A DNA stretch of 64,000 bases from Alnus glutinosa (lineage: Eukaryota; Streptophyta; Magnoliopsida; Fagales; Betulaceae). The position numbers and the translations under genes are program-made. The notes under the pieces are model-generated. The model was not told the DNA's origin. It searched no databases and saw only the letters and a list, made by a program, of their open reading frames with translations. The stretch is taken from assembly GCF_958979055.1 (NCBI RefSeq), contig NC_084896.1, positions 10,445,001 to 10,509,000 of the forward strand. Direction: 5' to 3'. Each line of letters starts with the position of its first letter. The stretch's first letter is position 1. Of this stretch, positions 24,187-34,349 are shown piece by piece.

Positions 24187-25578
24187 CGGTTAAATACATC
24201 TGACCTCCTATGGTTTAACAACTTTATTTTTTATTTCATATGGTTCATTTCGTATCATAGATGATAGATTGTTTGTTGCTAAAGAAAAAGATAGTACATC
24301 CATCTAACTTTTGTCCAAAAATTGACGAAAGTACATGTCGCATATCTTAAAAAATTGACATAATAAAAATGATAAAATAACAAGAAAAACTTTAAAAAAT
24401 TAAAAAACTAAAAGAAAACAACTTTTTGAAAAAAAAAAAAAAATGGAGGTGGTTTGGCCACCTGCAAGGGCCAAACTCTAATTCGAGTATTCCCCCCCCC
24501 CCCCCCCCTTTTTGAGCTTGTGGGGGTGCCAAATCACCCCTAAGGGTCAAGGAGGTGGTTCGATCACCCATAGACAGGCCAATCTGGGTAGCCAAACCCA
24601 CCCCCAAGCAAAACAGGGGTGACCAAGCCACCCAAGGCTCTTGAGGGGTGGTTTAGCCACCCCTATTTCTTTTTTATTTTTTTTTTCACAAAGTTTTTTT
24701 ATTGAAGTTTTTATTATTTTTAGTTTTTCAATATTTTTTTATTTTCAATTATAGATAGGTACACAAGTCGATTTTTTTATGCACGTGACGTGGATTTCTG
24801 TCAATTTTTGGACATAGATATCATTTTTGTCTTTAGGAGGGAGGCTCCACGCCTCTCTCCCCCAATTAATGGTGCTTCCCTCCTAGTCTTTCTAGGGTTA
24901 ATGAGATTTTTTGTTTTCCCCTGACTTAGATCTAGTGGAGCTTTTGTTCTCCTAGTTCTTCTAAGACTATGGAGCTTTGTGTTTTTTTTTCTTGTTTTTG
25001 ATTTCTTTAAGTAGGAAGGCTAACACAAAACGTCTCGTAGGGAAGCGGCTTCTTCGTCCGTGTCCCTGGTGAAAGTTTGGCTGAGCTTTCTTCTTCTACA
25101 TCTACTTTTGAGGCCAGATCTATGTTTTTCCGCCAGTTCCTGCAAGAAACATGCAATTTCTCTTTCGATGTCGGCTTGTTTTGGGTGCTTTCTCTAAATT
25201 TTTTTTTTTTTTTCTTTTTTTATAGTAGTTTTTGAAAGTCCGTCTGTTAAATTTGCAGATTTTACTGGACTTTTTATGGTTTGTTAGCTAGATCAGCCAT
25301 CTTTTCTTTATTAAGGGTGCTTTATTGGCTCAAACATCTGTCCTTGTAATATAATATTTGTTTATTTGTAGGCAGCACCCAAGTCAGATTTTTTCTGGCT
25401 TAGTGTGTAGGGTGTCGATGTGCCTCTATTCACTATATTTGCCTTCGGCCTCTTCAGATTAATGCATGGTAGCTCCGATTATTTTGTTAAAAAAAAAAAA
25501 ATACCATCTACGACACGTAATAAACCATATGAGACAAAAAATACAGTCGCTTAACCACGAGCAAAAAATATTTAACCC
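24187..25578. mobile_element. Mutator-like element, copy A
   Basis: It starts CGGTTAAATA and ends TATTTAACCC, with flanks TTAAAAGTA (24178-24186) and TTAAAAATA (25579-25587), one mismatch in a 9-bp duplication. The interior has a GC-rich stretch of repeated GGGTGGC and GCCACCC motifs (24470-24660). It is orthologous to the block B copy at 40430-41159 but twice as long because another element has inserted into it. Confidence 0.75.
24825..25501 (+). mobile_element. Poly-A-tailed retroposon inserted in MULE copy A
   Basis: This stretch of about 677 bp interrupts block A and is absent at the matching point of block B (about 41078), where the sequence runs straight through. It ends in a run of 12-13 A, with a weak target duplication (TATCAT before, TACCAT after). 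That fits a 5'-truncated LINE 3' end. No protein domain is readable in it. It probably inserted after the duplication. Confidence 0.65.
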
Positions 25579-25949
25579 TTAAAAATAACAAAATCTAGTT
25601 AAGTAGTATTAAGGATATATTTAGACAATTAAAATTATTTGATATGACTCTCAAAAAAGGAAAAAAAAAAAAAAAAAGTAAAAAAATATTTGATGTGAAA
25701 AAAAAAAAAATGTTAAAACGACTACTATTCTGTAATTAATAAAGATTTCCTGAAGGGTTTAGAATGTAATGCTCTTAAAACTACACGTCGTTCCGAAGGC
25801 CCTTGGGTTCCCATTTCCTTCCCGCGCGTTTGTCTTTTGACTGGGCATTTTGGATCTAAGCTACAGGAAGCTTCCAATAATTGTTTCCCAATCACTGCGC
25901 GACGCGTGGATAAAAGACCTTCTCCTCGACTATTTGTTTGGCTTAACAA

Positions 25950-26120
25950 CTGAACGTCTTTCTCACTCTCCTTCTTCGCTCTCTCACTCTCTCTGTCTCA
26001 CAACCGATTGCCGTTTCCGATCACTGCATCACTGAGAATCGTCGCTCCCGATCCGCTCTCTCTCTCTCACTCCCGTTTTGCGTTCCTTTGTCTCTGCCGC
26101 ACGGCCATCAAAATACAGAG
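25950..26120 (+). promoter_or_regulatory. 5'UTR exon and core promoter of GTE-like gene A
   Basis: A pyrimidine-rich leader (CTCTCACTCTCTCTG) ends ATACAGAG|GTAAGT, a consensus donor. The acceptor is the AG at 27181-27182, just before exon 2. The same sequence is kept in block B (donor after 41713). A telobox-like AAACCCTAA lies just inside the intron (26130), a motif common near plant translation-related promoters. The exact transcription start is not visible. Confidence 0.55.
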
Positions 26121-26216
26121 GTAAGTCCAAACCCTAACCTTCATTTATTGGTTTTTTTTTGTATTTCTTAAATAATAATCCACGGCAACGATTGGGAGCT
26201 TGAATTAGGGTTACGG

Positions 26217-26550
26217 CTAGGGTTAGGGTTAGGGTTTGAGTGAGACGATCTCTCGCACTCTGTCCCGGGAAAAGAAAACAGAGCCAAATCGTTAAATCCT
26301 AGTTTGCTGTGTCGTTTGGAGCTTTTTTTTTATTATTATTATTTTTTTATCATCATTTCGGGTGCTAGGACCATGCGCTTCGTTTCTTTTTGGGTTAGGG
26401 TTAGGGTTTGAGAGAGACGATCTCTCGCGCTCTGTCCCGGGAAAAGAAAACAGAGCCAAATTTTTAAATCTTAGTGTGCTATGTGTTTGGATCATTTTTT
26501 TTATTATCATTTCGGGTGCTAGGACCATGCGCTTCGTTTTTTTGGCTTTT
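26217..26550 (+). repeat. Tandem duplication in intron 1 with telomere-like start
   Basis: Two units of about 155-180 bp each begin AGGGTTAGGGTTTGAG and continue with GACGATCTCTCGC, CCCGGGAAAAG and TCATTTCGGGTGCTAGGACC. The first unit opens with three TTAGGG hexamers, not the usual plant TTTAGGG heptamer. Block B carries the same pair at about 41812-42145, so this duplication predates the segmental one. Confidence 0.75.
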
Positions 26551-27191
26551 ACTGTTGTGTGGGGTCTGGGTGATGGGAAAATTTGTTGGAAGAAACAGAG
26601 GCATACCTAATCAATATGAAAATTTTGGATTGGCAATCCAACAAGAACTGTAGGACCGATGGTATTGGGTTCAAGTTACGGGTGGTGGAGGGGCTTTGTT
26701 TGTTTGTTTGTATTTTTTTAAAAAAATTATCTATGCTTGGTTCCTGAGAAATGTTTGTATGTTTTGACAATTGAATAACATGTGTTTGACTGTTTGTATT
26801 TGCGGGATTTGAGTGAAGAAACATTTTCTTCCTTTCTTCCTTCATCCTGCATTCCTCGGAAACAATATACAGAGCATGCTTACAACTACCGTAATATAAC
26901 TTAAATCATTTAGATTAGTGAAGCCATTGCTTACCATAATTAGGAGGTACTCATTGATGATGGTATCATAAATTGAACACTATTATCTCATATTTTCTGG
27001 TTGTATTAATTATACTATCGTATTTCATTAATTATTTATCTCTTTCTTTATTTTTATTTTTCTTCTAAACAAGACTATCAATTTCATACTCATTCCACAA
27101 ATAGTTTACTGTTTTGCTTATCTGCTGAAAAATCTTTTGTCGTGCTCAACACCTGAAAATTGGCCTTGTTTAATTCTTGCAGTTTCTCATT

Positions 27192-30100
27192 ATGGGTGCA
27201 AGTGAAACCATGGTATTTTCGAAACAACTAGAAGCCACTTGTGGTATGCAATCATGTGGGCTGTGGCACAATTCTATGACCAAAGTGTCTGATGATGGAA
27301 AGAAGGCTCTCCGTGCAGCAATCATGAAGAGCAGGTTTTCAGAAACTATTTTGAAAGCGCAAAAGAAGACACTTTTTGACCATGTAAGATAATATTTTAA
27401 TTATCGAAAGAAAAGACTTTGTCATGGTGTAACATTTGGATACCTCTTGTGCTATGTTTTCTTAATTGCTCATACATGCTATTTTTTTGTTTGTCTTTAG
27501 GATAATAAAGTAAATCCCTTGAAGATGCAGCGGGAAAAGAAAAGATTTGAAAGTATACAGCTTGAAGGTGAATTAAGCAACTTAATATTTGCTCCCCCCT
27601 TCTTGTAACCCCCTTTTGCTCCTTTGAATGATTAAAAAAAAAAAAAAGAAGAAGAAAAAGGTAACTTAATATTTGCTTTACGTACGAAAAATCATCAAGT
27701 GCAATATGATTTATCGGTTTGTAAAGATCCCAAGGAGCAATTGCTTTACTTCGAATTTGCAAGACAAGCTCTTTATGTATTTTATCAAGTTAAAATGATT
27801 ATATGATTTGTATAATAATACATATATACTATCTTATGCTCATTGTATATATTCCTTGATTTTTAATATTATATTATCATTCCATTATTAGATGTGCAAT
27901 TTAGCAATTTCTTAGTTTGTTAGACATGTTAAGTTTGTCGTGATTCTATTTGGTCTATTCAGATTTAGATGATCTCTTAATCAATTAATTCACGTGAGCA
28001 TGATTCCAAATGAATGCAAATTGCTCATTCTTTCACTTTAGCTGATCTTGAAGCTTCATGTTCTCCTCCTCTAAATTGAGCAACATATCATCTCTTTCTC
28101 TCAGTTCTTTAAATGCTTTAGCTCTTTTATTTGCTTCCAAACACGTCTTTTGTGAAACCGATAGACACCTCTTGAGGCCTTCAATCTCTTCTCTATATGC
28201 ACGAAGATTTTGCTCTTGATCCATGATCTTCCCATTGGCCTCATCTAAAGCCAACACCAAATCTTTGTTTTCTTTTTCCCATTTAAGGGACTTCTCATCA
28301 CAATCAACTCTAAGCTTATATTTCTAAAAAAAAAAAAAAAAAAAAAGTATAAGCTTATCATTTGCAACACTCACTTGTTTAATGATAGACTCTATTTTAT
28401 TCAAACTGCATTTAAGTTCCTTACACATTTGTTTTGCCACAGAGATTTCTTTTGCCTTTTCATTTAGTTTTTGAGATTGCTTCTCACTTTTCAGACGTGC
28501 TTCCTGGCTTTTAATGAGCTATTCATTATGGGATTTCTTCAAGTTATCGCATAATTCTGCTTTGCTTTTGTATTCTACCCTGAGCTTCTCAATCTCAGCT
28601 TTAGCTTTAGCTTCATCAAGCTTTTATAAACGTTGTCCATTTTCTTTCCTTCCCCAACCACAAATCAGAAATATGCCTGTTTGCAAATCTTTAAAAAGAT
28701 AAGAATTAATTCACATGAGAATTAGTGCAAGACTACATAGTAGTCAAGCTCAGCGGTCTAGTTCAAATCTTCTTCTTCTTCTTTTATTTTTCCTTTTTAT
28801 TTATTTATTTATTTTTATTTTCAAATATAGTGAAGCTGTGAACAAGAGTTAGTTAAATTGAGTAATGCTACATCTGAAATATCACAATCACAGTTAGGTA
28901 AAATGAGTTAATCATCTATCTCAATGTGAATTCCAATTTGTCTTGTAAAGCTACATTCTTAAAATGAATCAAGATATTGTAATTCTTTAATCTTCGATCT
29001 CCTTTTGTTTTTTAAAACATTTTGATATTAATGGTCATAACATTGATATAGAGGAACTATTATCAAGTTATTATGGCAATCCTATAAGATACTATTAAAT
29101 AACATTGCTCTTTCTTCTTATGAAAGTTGTGCTATTTGCTCAACTTTTGCACGCAAGTCTAAAGTAGAGTGAGGTGTTCCATCAACAAGTAGTCCTTTAT
29201 TTTAATGTTAGGGTACACATTGTGTCAATACTATATTAGGGGTGTATGCACAAAATTATATGCAATTATATCACTAGAATTATTGCAAATTGAATAATGC
29301 ATGAAAAGATTTAGGATTTTGGTTTAGTACTCTACTACCTGACAAATTTCTTATATATAGATATATATATATATGGTTGGCCTAGTTGTTAATTATAATA
29401 TCAGATCTTAATCGTCCCAGAAATTAGAGCTCTAAACTTTGTCCTGCCAGCAGTTAACTTGGTAGAGATGAGAGATCCCAGCAGCAAAGGTAGGTAGTAG
29501 CTAAATTAATAATATGGTAAGGTGTCATCGTCAATGGTGCGCATAAGTGGCAAGGAATGTGTGGTCTCATAAAAGGCAGCATTAATTTGGGCTAATTTGT
29601 GGTCCAAGTTTATCGGCAATAGCAGCAAATTTATGCACAAACTTATGCACTTTTAATTTAGACTTTTCTAGTTGTAGTAGTACGATAAGGAAGATGATTA
29701 GTGAGGTAGTCTATTAACTCTTACTATTCCTTATCCATCTTAAGCCCTTCTTTCTACCACATTTGGACCTAGAATCAAAAGCACTTTTCTTTGAGACGAG
29801 CCTTCTTCTGCAAATGGACACAAAACGATTTCCTTTACTTATTAAGATTCTGATTGAACTGTCACTTAAGGTACTTGTCCACCAGACATATCTTCCCTTC
29901 CCTCTCAGGGTGCTTCTTCTATCCCCCTTTTCTGGCGCCCCCTCGGACCAAGAGACGTGACCGGATGATATGGGCCTGTGAGATTTTTTTTTCCAAGTCT
30001 AAATCAAGCTAGATGTGATATATCTATAGTCTTGCAGGTCAAGAATTTTCGAAGTAATGCCTATCTTTTATTTGAAAAATGGCCTAGGTTTTGTTTGGAA

Positions 30101-31221
30101 CTTATAATAGTATAATGTTGTGAAGAATGTAATGCTATGTTAGTCTGGTTTTTTGAAGCTAATTTTACCATATTAGTCTTTTTTTATTCTTATGCAATGC
30201 TCTAATTGTTGGCGGACGCATGCATTCTAGTTTCTTATCCCTAAATTAATGCTATGTTTTCTTAGAATCCACATAGGCACTCACTCGTTTAAAGTCAAGT
30301 CAAGCTATTCTCTCACACACATTTCAAAACATAGAAACATTGGTGTCTTATATTTTTTTTAACCATTTATTCACTATTAATGTACTATAGATGATACTTT
30401 TATTCTGTAGACTGCAGAGTGCCAGTGTTTTGAAAGCCATTTATGAGCATTTCCACTACAATATATAAATATATAGGAAAAGAGAAGTTACATCATCTAG
30501 ATATCATTTGCAAAAAATTTCATTATCATGTTCTTTTCTTTATATTTCTTAAGAATACAAATCTGTACAGTGGTATAATCATCAATTTTGCAAGGGAAAG
30601 ATGCTATCAATAACTCAATAATATGCTATCAAACCAGTTCTCTTTTCAATTTTCTAGTAGTTGGCTTATTGTGAGTTACTCATTTCTTGCTTTTGTACTC
30701 ATTTTCTATAGCTCATGTATAAACTTATTATGCTAAGAAAAAAAAATTGCAATTGTTATTTACCTATAAGCATTATTAGTTGTCTTGTATTATATTTTTG
30801 GCATCCATCTACCAATTCTCTTTTATTAACATGATTGAATGTTTATTTGCAGAAATGACAAAGATTAAAGCCCAATTGAAAGAGGCTGAAATTGACGAAG
30901 TAAAAGATAAATTGAAGCATCATATGAAAAACGCTGAAGTTGATGAGGTCGAAGCTAAATTGAAGCATCGACGAGAAATAGAAAAAGAAGCCTTTCGAGC
31001 TTCACTGCAAAAGGTTACCTTCTTCTATCTAATACTTGTTCACATTTTTAGCATATCAAATATAAATTTTTACATTGGGTTGAATTTGGTATCTGATGTT
31101 GTGCACCTCTCTGCAGATGACAAAAACAGTTGATTTTGAAGACAATATGTGGGCTCAAAAAGAATTCGACATCTTAATTGGGTCTTCTTGTTCCTATTAT
31201 TGGCCTCGTGCTGCACATTAA
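27192..31221 (+). CDS. Bromodomain-less GTE/BET-type protein, copy A (174 aa)
   Basis: Coding exons 27192-27383, 27501-27567, 30853-31013 and 31117-31221 join in frame with GT-AG introns (525 nt). The N-terminus MGASETMVFSKQLEATCGM, the segment ALRAAIMKSRFSETILKAQ, then NPLKMQREKKRFE, and the end EAFRASLQK then MTKTVDFEDN follow the N-terminal and C-terminal parts of plant GTE8/9/10/11 (BET) proteins, whose bromodomain and NET domain bind acetylated histones. Both domains are missing: VSDDGKK runs straight into ALRAA. Exon 4 holds two copies of a 16-residue charged repeat (KEAEIDEVKDKLKHHM, KNAEVDEVEAKLKHRR), probably helical. The 3.3-kb intron 3 carries antisense coiled-coil gene debris. With no bromodomain it could not read histones itself; it might still bind GTE C-terminal partners (inference). 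The start follows the conserved MGASE. It could also be an expressed pseudogene. Confidence 0.75.
28033..28635 (-). pseudogene. Antisense coiled-coil gene fragment in intron 3 of copy A
   Basis: Minus-strand frames encode a plant coiled-coil protein in pieces: KLDEAKAKAEIEKLRVEYK, then SEKQSQKLNEKAKEISVAKQ, then KLRVDCDEKSLKWEKENKDL, and the open frame DLVLALDEANGKIMDQEQNL to NLEEENMKLQDQLK. Breaks include a stop near 28520 and a poly-A-like insertion at 28326-28345. No introns are visible within it, so a processed copy is possible. I recognise the family only as a long, Glu/Lys-rich coiled-coil protein and cannot name it. Confidence 0.65.
29768..30390. other. Block-A-specific segment in intron 3
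   Basis: About 0.6 kb present here and absent from block B, where the flanking ACCACATTTGGACC instead begins a short tandem repeat (44960-45065). No TIR, poly-A tail or domain was seen, so insertion here and deletion in B cannot be told apart. Confidence 0.5.
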
Positions 31222-32359
31222 ACATACATTCTAGTATTGTTTGTAAGATGATATATAGATGAAATTTTGTTCTCCAATGTAAAATCTATTTTTTATCTGC
31301 CAATAGTAGTATTGTTGTAAATGGTAAAGTTAGCTATTCGTAAACAGAGAGAAATCAATAATGTAATCTTTAACTGCTGAGTCAGGTTCTTGTAAACATG
31401 AGGTTACATAAATATACGTTTCTTTTGACCAAAACCAGTTGTACGTGGACATCCACATGCTGGTTCTTTTGAATAGTGGTCAAGTCAATTACTTGATATT
31501 TCCAAACAACCTACATCTATTACAAACAATCATATACCAAACAACCTATAAGATCTATTACATTCAATTAATTCCATTTACATTTCATAAAAGTCCAAAA
31601 TCAGAAAAATCTATTACACCTTGTACCATATTAATTCCTCCACACAGAACCAACGTTGATGCCACCTAATCCATCCAATAGACACCAACGTTGGCAGATT
31701 CTCTAGGAAGTGTGAAGGCAGAATGAATAAGGTAAAATCAGGGTTTTCCATGCACTATCCAACTATCCCCAGAAAGCCCAACCAAATTTCTCTACCACAT
31801 AACAAACTCAAGAATCCAGAATGCTCTAATATATCGTTCCGAAGGCTAAGAGAAAGCTATGAATCCAAATAAACACACTGCTTTCCTTCAACCAAACAAA
31901 TTAAGTATAAAGCAAACCACCCTCTATCTCTATCCTAAGCCAGAAAATTTCATGAAAATTCCGAGTCCTCCTGACATCTCAGCGAGCGACCACAAGCACA
32001 AGTAAAATCACAGATCCGCATATGTTCGGTTACTTCAAATTAAAACCACCCTATCTCTAACTCTAAGCAAAGGAGCTGTCTTTTTCCTTATTTCTTTCAG
32101 CAAAAAAAAAAAAAAAATTACCAAAATTTTCAGTTTTGCTCCTTAAAAGAATAAACATTCGAAGATCCTCGTAGATCTATCTCCCAAAGAAGGCCTAAAT
32201 GGGTACTCTCGGCATGCAGCCAAGATCCCAGAACGAAGGGAGCATCCTCGGGCTTCGATGATCTCCCAAAACCAAATCTTTCAGTCTCTCAGCACTCAAA
32301 CAAAGACAAACCACTAACCCAGAAGAAAAAAAACAAAAAGGATAGAGACTTCACCTCCA

Positions 32360-32610
32360 GAAGTCTTCCGAAGGCACAGATCTGCCTAACAGAGCTACCC
32401 CAAGCTGCCTGCTTGGACTTGATAGAAGGTCTGTCCAGCCAGCGGATGGGGGCGGTTGACCACCGGCGTGGTCTATTGCATCTAGATTCTAGTCGTCGTC
32501 TTCCCCTCCCTCATCTCAATCTCCAGCTCCGCCAGCGCCAGCCAGAGGGTTGGTTGGGGCGCTGGTTGGTGTGTATGTATTTAACTCTTTATAGTAGGAA
32601 GGTGCCGTGG
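32360..32610 (-). promoter_or_regulatory. Promoter-like block with first exon, copy A
   Basis: Read on the minus strand there is a TATA-like CTATAAAGAG, a GC-rich leader, a short frame beginning MREGKTTT and then a donor GGAG|GTGAAGTC. The same arrangement recurs at 47580-47830 and 56755-56985. Triplication and shared splice donor suggest the 5' end of a minus-strand gene of unknown product. The frames differ among copies, so it may be untranslated. Confidence 0.4.
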
Positions 32611-32813
32611 AATTAATACGTTCGGGCTGATGGGCTTTTTTTTTTTGTTTTATTTAAGAAACAAGAATGTTTCATTTTTCACATCAAATGCCCAACACAA
32701 CATGCTCCATCTCCGAAACCACAGCCCATTTAAGTTAACTAAATCCCTCAAAAAAAAAAAAAAGTTAACTAAAGTTTCTGATACCTTTTTCCAAAACCGA
32801 GTCAAAAGATCAA

Positions 32814-34349
32814 AACCATTGCCGTGCTCTTCGTCTCCGTTCTGGTTGCGACGATGGGATGTGCCAACGTGAGTGAAGCGCTGTCGCCATGAGCCAAAGA
32901 TTGCATGCCCGTTTGCCTGAAACAGGACGGCGGGAATGGGGGTTTTCCGATCTTTCTTCAAGTATATATGTGCACTCTATGCAAGTTCGTACAAAGGCCA
33001 AACTACACGGTGACTTGGAGGGCTTCAATCCCCCCAAGCTGCTAATTAAAAAAAATTATGTATTTCTCACGTTCCCCAATTGTTTTTATTAAAGAAAAAA
33101 AAAAAATCCTAAAACCCTTTTAAAATCAACTTTTTACCTTGGTACCCTTTTTTTTGGCGCAAAAACCTAAAATGCTAGTTTCTCCCCCCCCCACGTGCTT
33201 GTCACATGCTCAAGAGATACTTGATAATTTTATAGATTGTCGAAAGAAATTCCTCAAACCTAGTTTGGAAGAAATTTAATTGAAATGATTATGTCAACCA
33301 TTTATTTTTATCAGTTTAAATTTTTTAGATAAACGGTGATTTAACATGATATCAAAACGAGTAATGTTAGAAATTACATTTCTATCTCACAATTATCGCA
33401 CAATACTGTGTAATAGTCTGAACCAACTTTTGAATCAATTTTTATTAAAAATAAAAATTTAATTAAGACTATTACATCAGCATTATGAAATAATTATAAA
33501 ATAAAAATGTGATTTCCAACCTTGATATTATGAGTAGAGTTGATGTCGCTAGCAAAAAGGAACTCAACTCCACAAGAATAATCGGGTGGCATTATCCATA
33601 GGAATACAGCCATTATCCAATAGGGGGTCTGTGACTCTGTGAGTGAGGCCAAACAACCATTTTTCATAGAGGCCATATTTGGCAGTACATATCCTATAAA
33701 TTAATTGATGAAATCATATCTCCCTTCTTTCTTTCTTTTTCTGTATTATTTATTTTCTAAGATAATTGATTGAATGAATCATCTTCATTCCTATACTTAA
33801 CTGCAATGTCAATTTCAAACTGGTTTCCTGGTCTATAATTGCCAACCTCATCCTCTGAGCTTGTAGAATATAGGCTTCAACATGCTTCCAAATCTGACTA
33901 ACTGATTCTTTTTTTGTTCTTTTTTTAACCTGAGAATGTTTTCCTGGCGGTTGCCCAACAGGGAAACTAAAAGGAAGACTTTTTGGGGGGTAAAAATTTA
34001 ATTGTTGCATGTAATTTTGTCAATGTTATTTCTGGTGATATTGCTCAATGAGAAAAACCTCTAGGATAGTCATTATCACATTAATGATAAAATGTTGATA
34101 ACAAGCAGCTGTAAAGCAGATTTTGCTTTCAATGATGACACTATCCTCTCTGTATATAATATATGGAACATAGCACAATATGAACTGAAACGAATCTTTT
34201 ACATTTGTACACAATGAAGACTGTAGAGAAATCAACTTCATTTTGTATTTGCTTCAACCAGAAAGAATTTTGCACAAATTAATGCACAAGAACAAGAGAA
34301 ACTTCTAAAATTACAGAAATATGATTTAAAAACACAAACACATCGATGA
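32814..34349. other. Spacer with a MITE-like element
   Basis: No gene. At 33360-33528, AGTAATGTTAGAAATTACAT and the inverse of GAAATAATTATAAAATAAAA...TTTCCAACCTTG form imperfect TIRs of about 38 bp. A half copy lies at 17.3 kb. The remainder is unassigned. Confidence 0.45.

Larger units (their letters stand above)
23531..32813 (+). repeat. Segmental duplication, block A
   Basis: From AATTTGGAT near 23531 to the GAGTCAAAAG near 32813, this block aligns by eye with block B at 39784-47990 in the same orientation. The shared order is CGGATAAGGAGTTCTTTG spacer, MULE, 5'UTR exon, intron with a telomere-like repeat, GTE-like exons 2-5, and a promoter-like block on the minus strand. Differences include a retroposon insertion (24825-25501), an extra 0.6 kb near 29768-30390, and 0.65 kb (28266-28918) missing from B. 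The repeat period is about 16.25 kb, so a tandem duplication that carried EXO1 in one copy only, or lost it from the other, fits. Confidence 0.88.
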
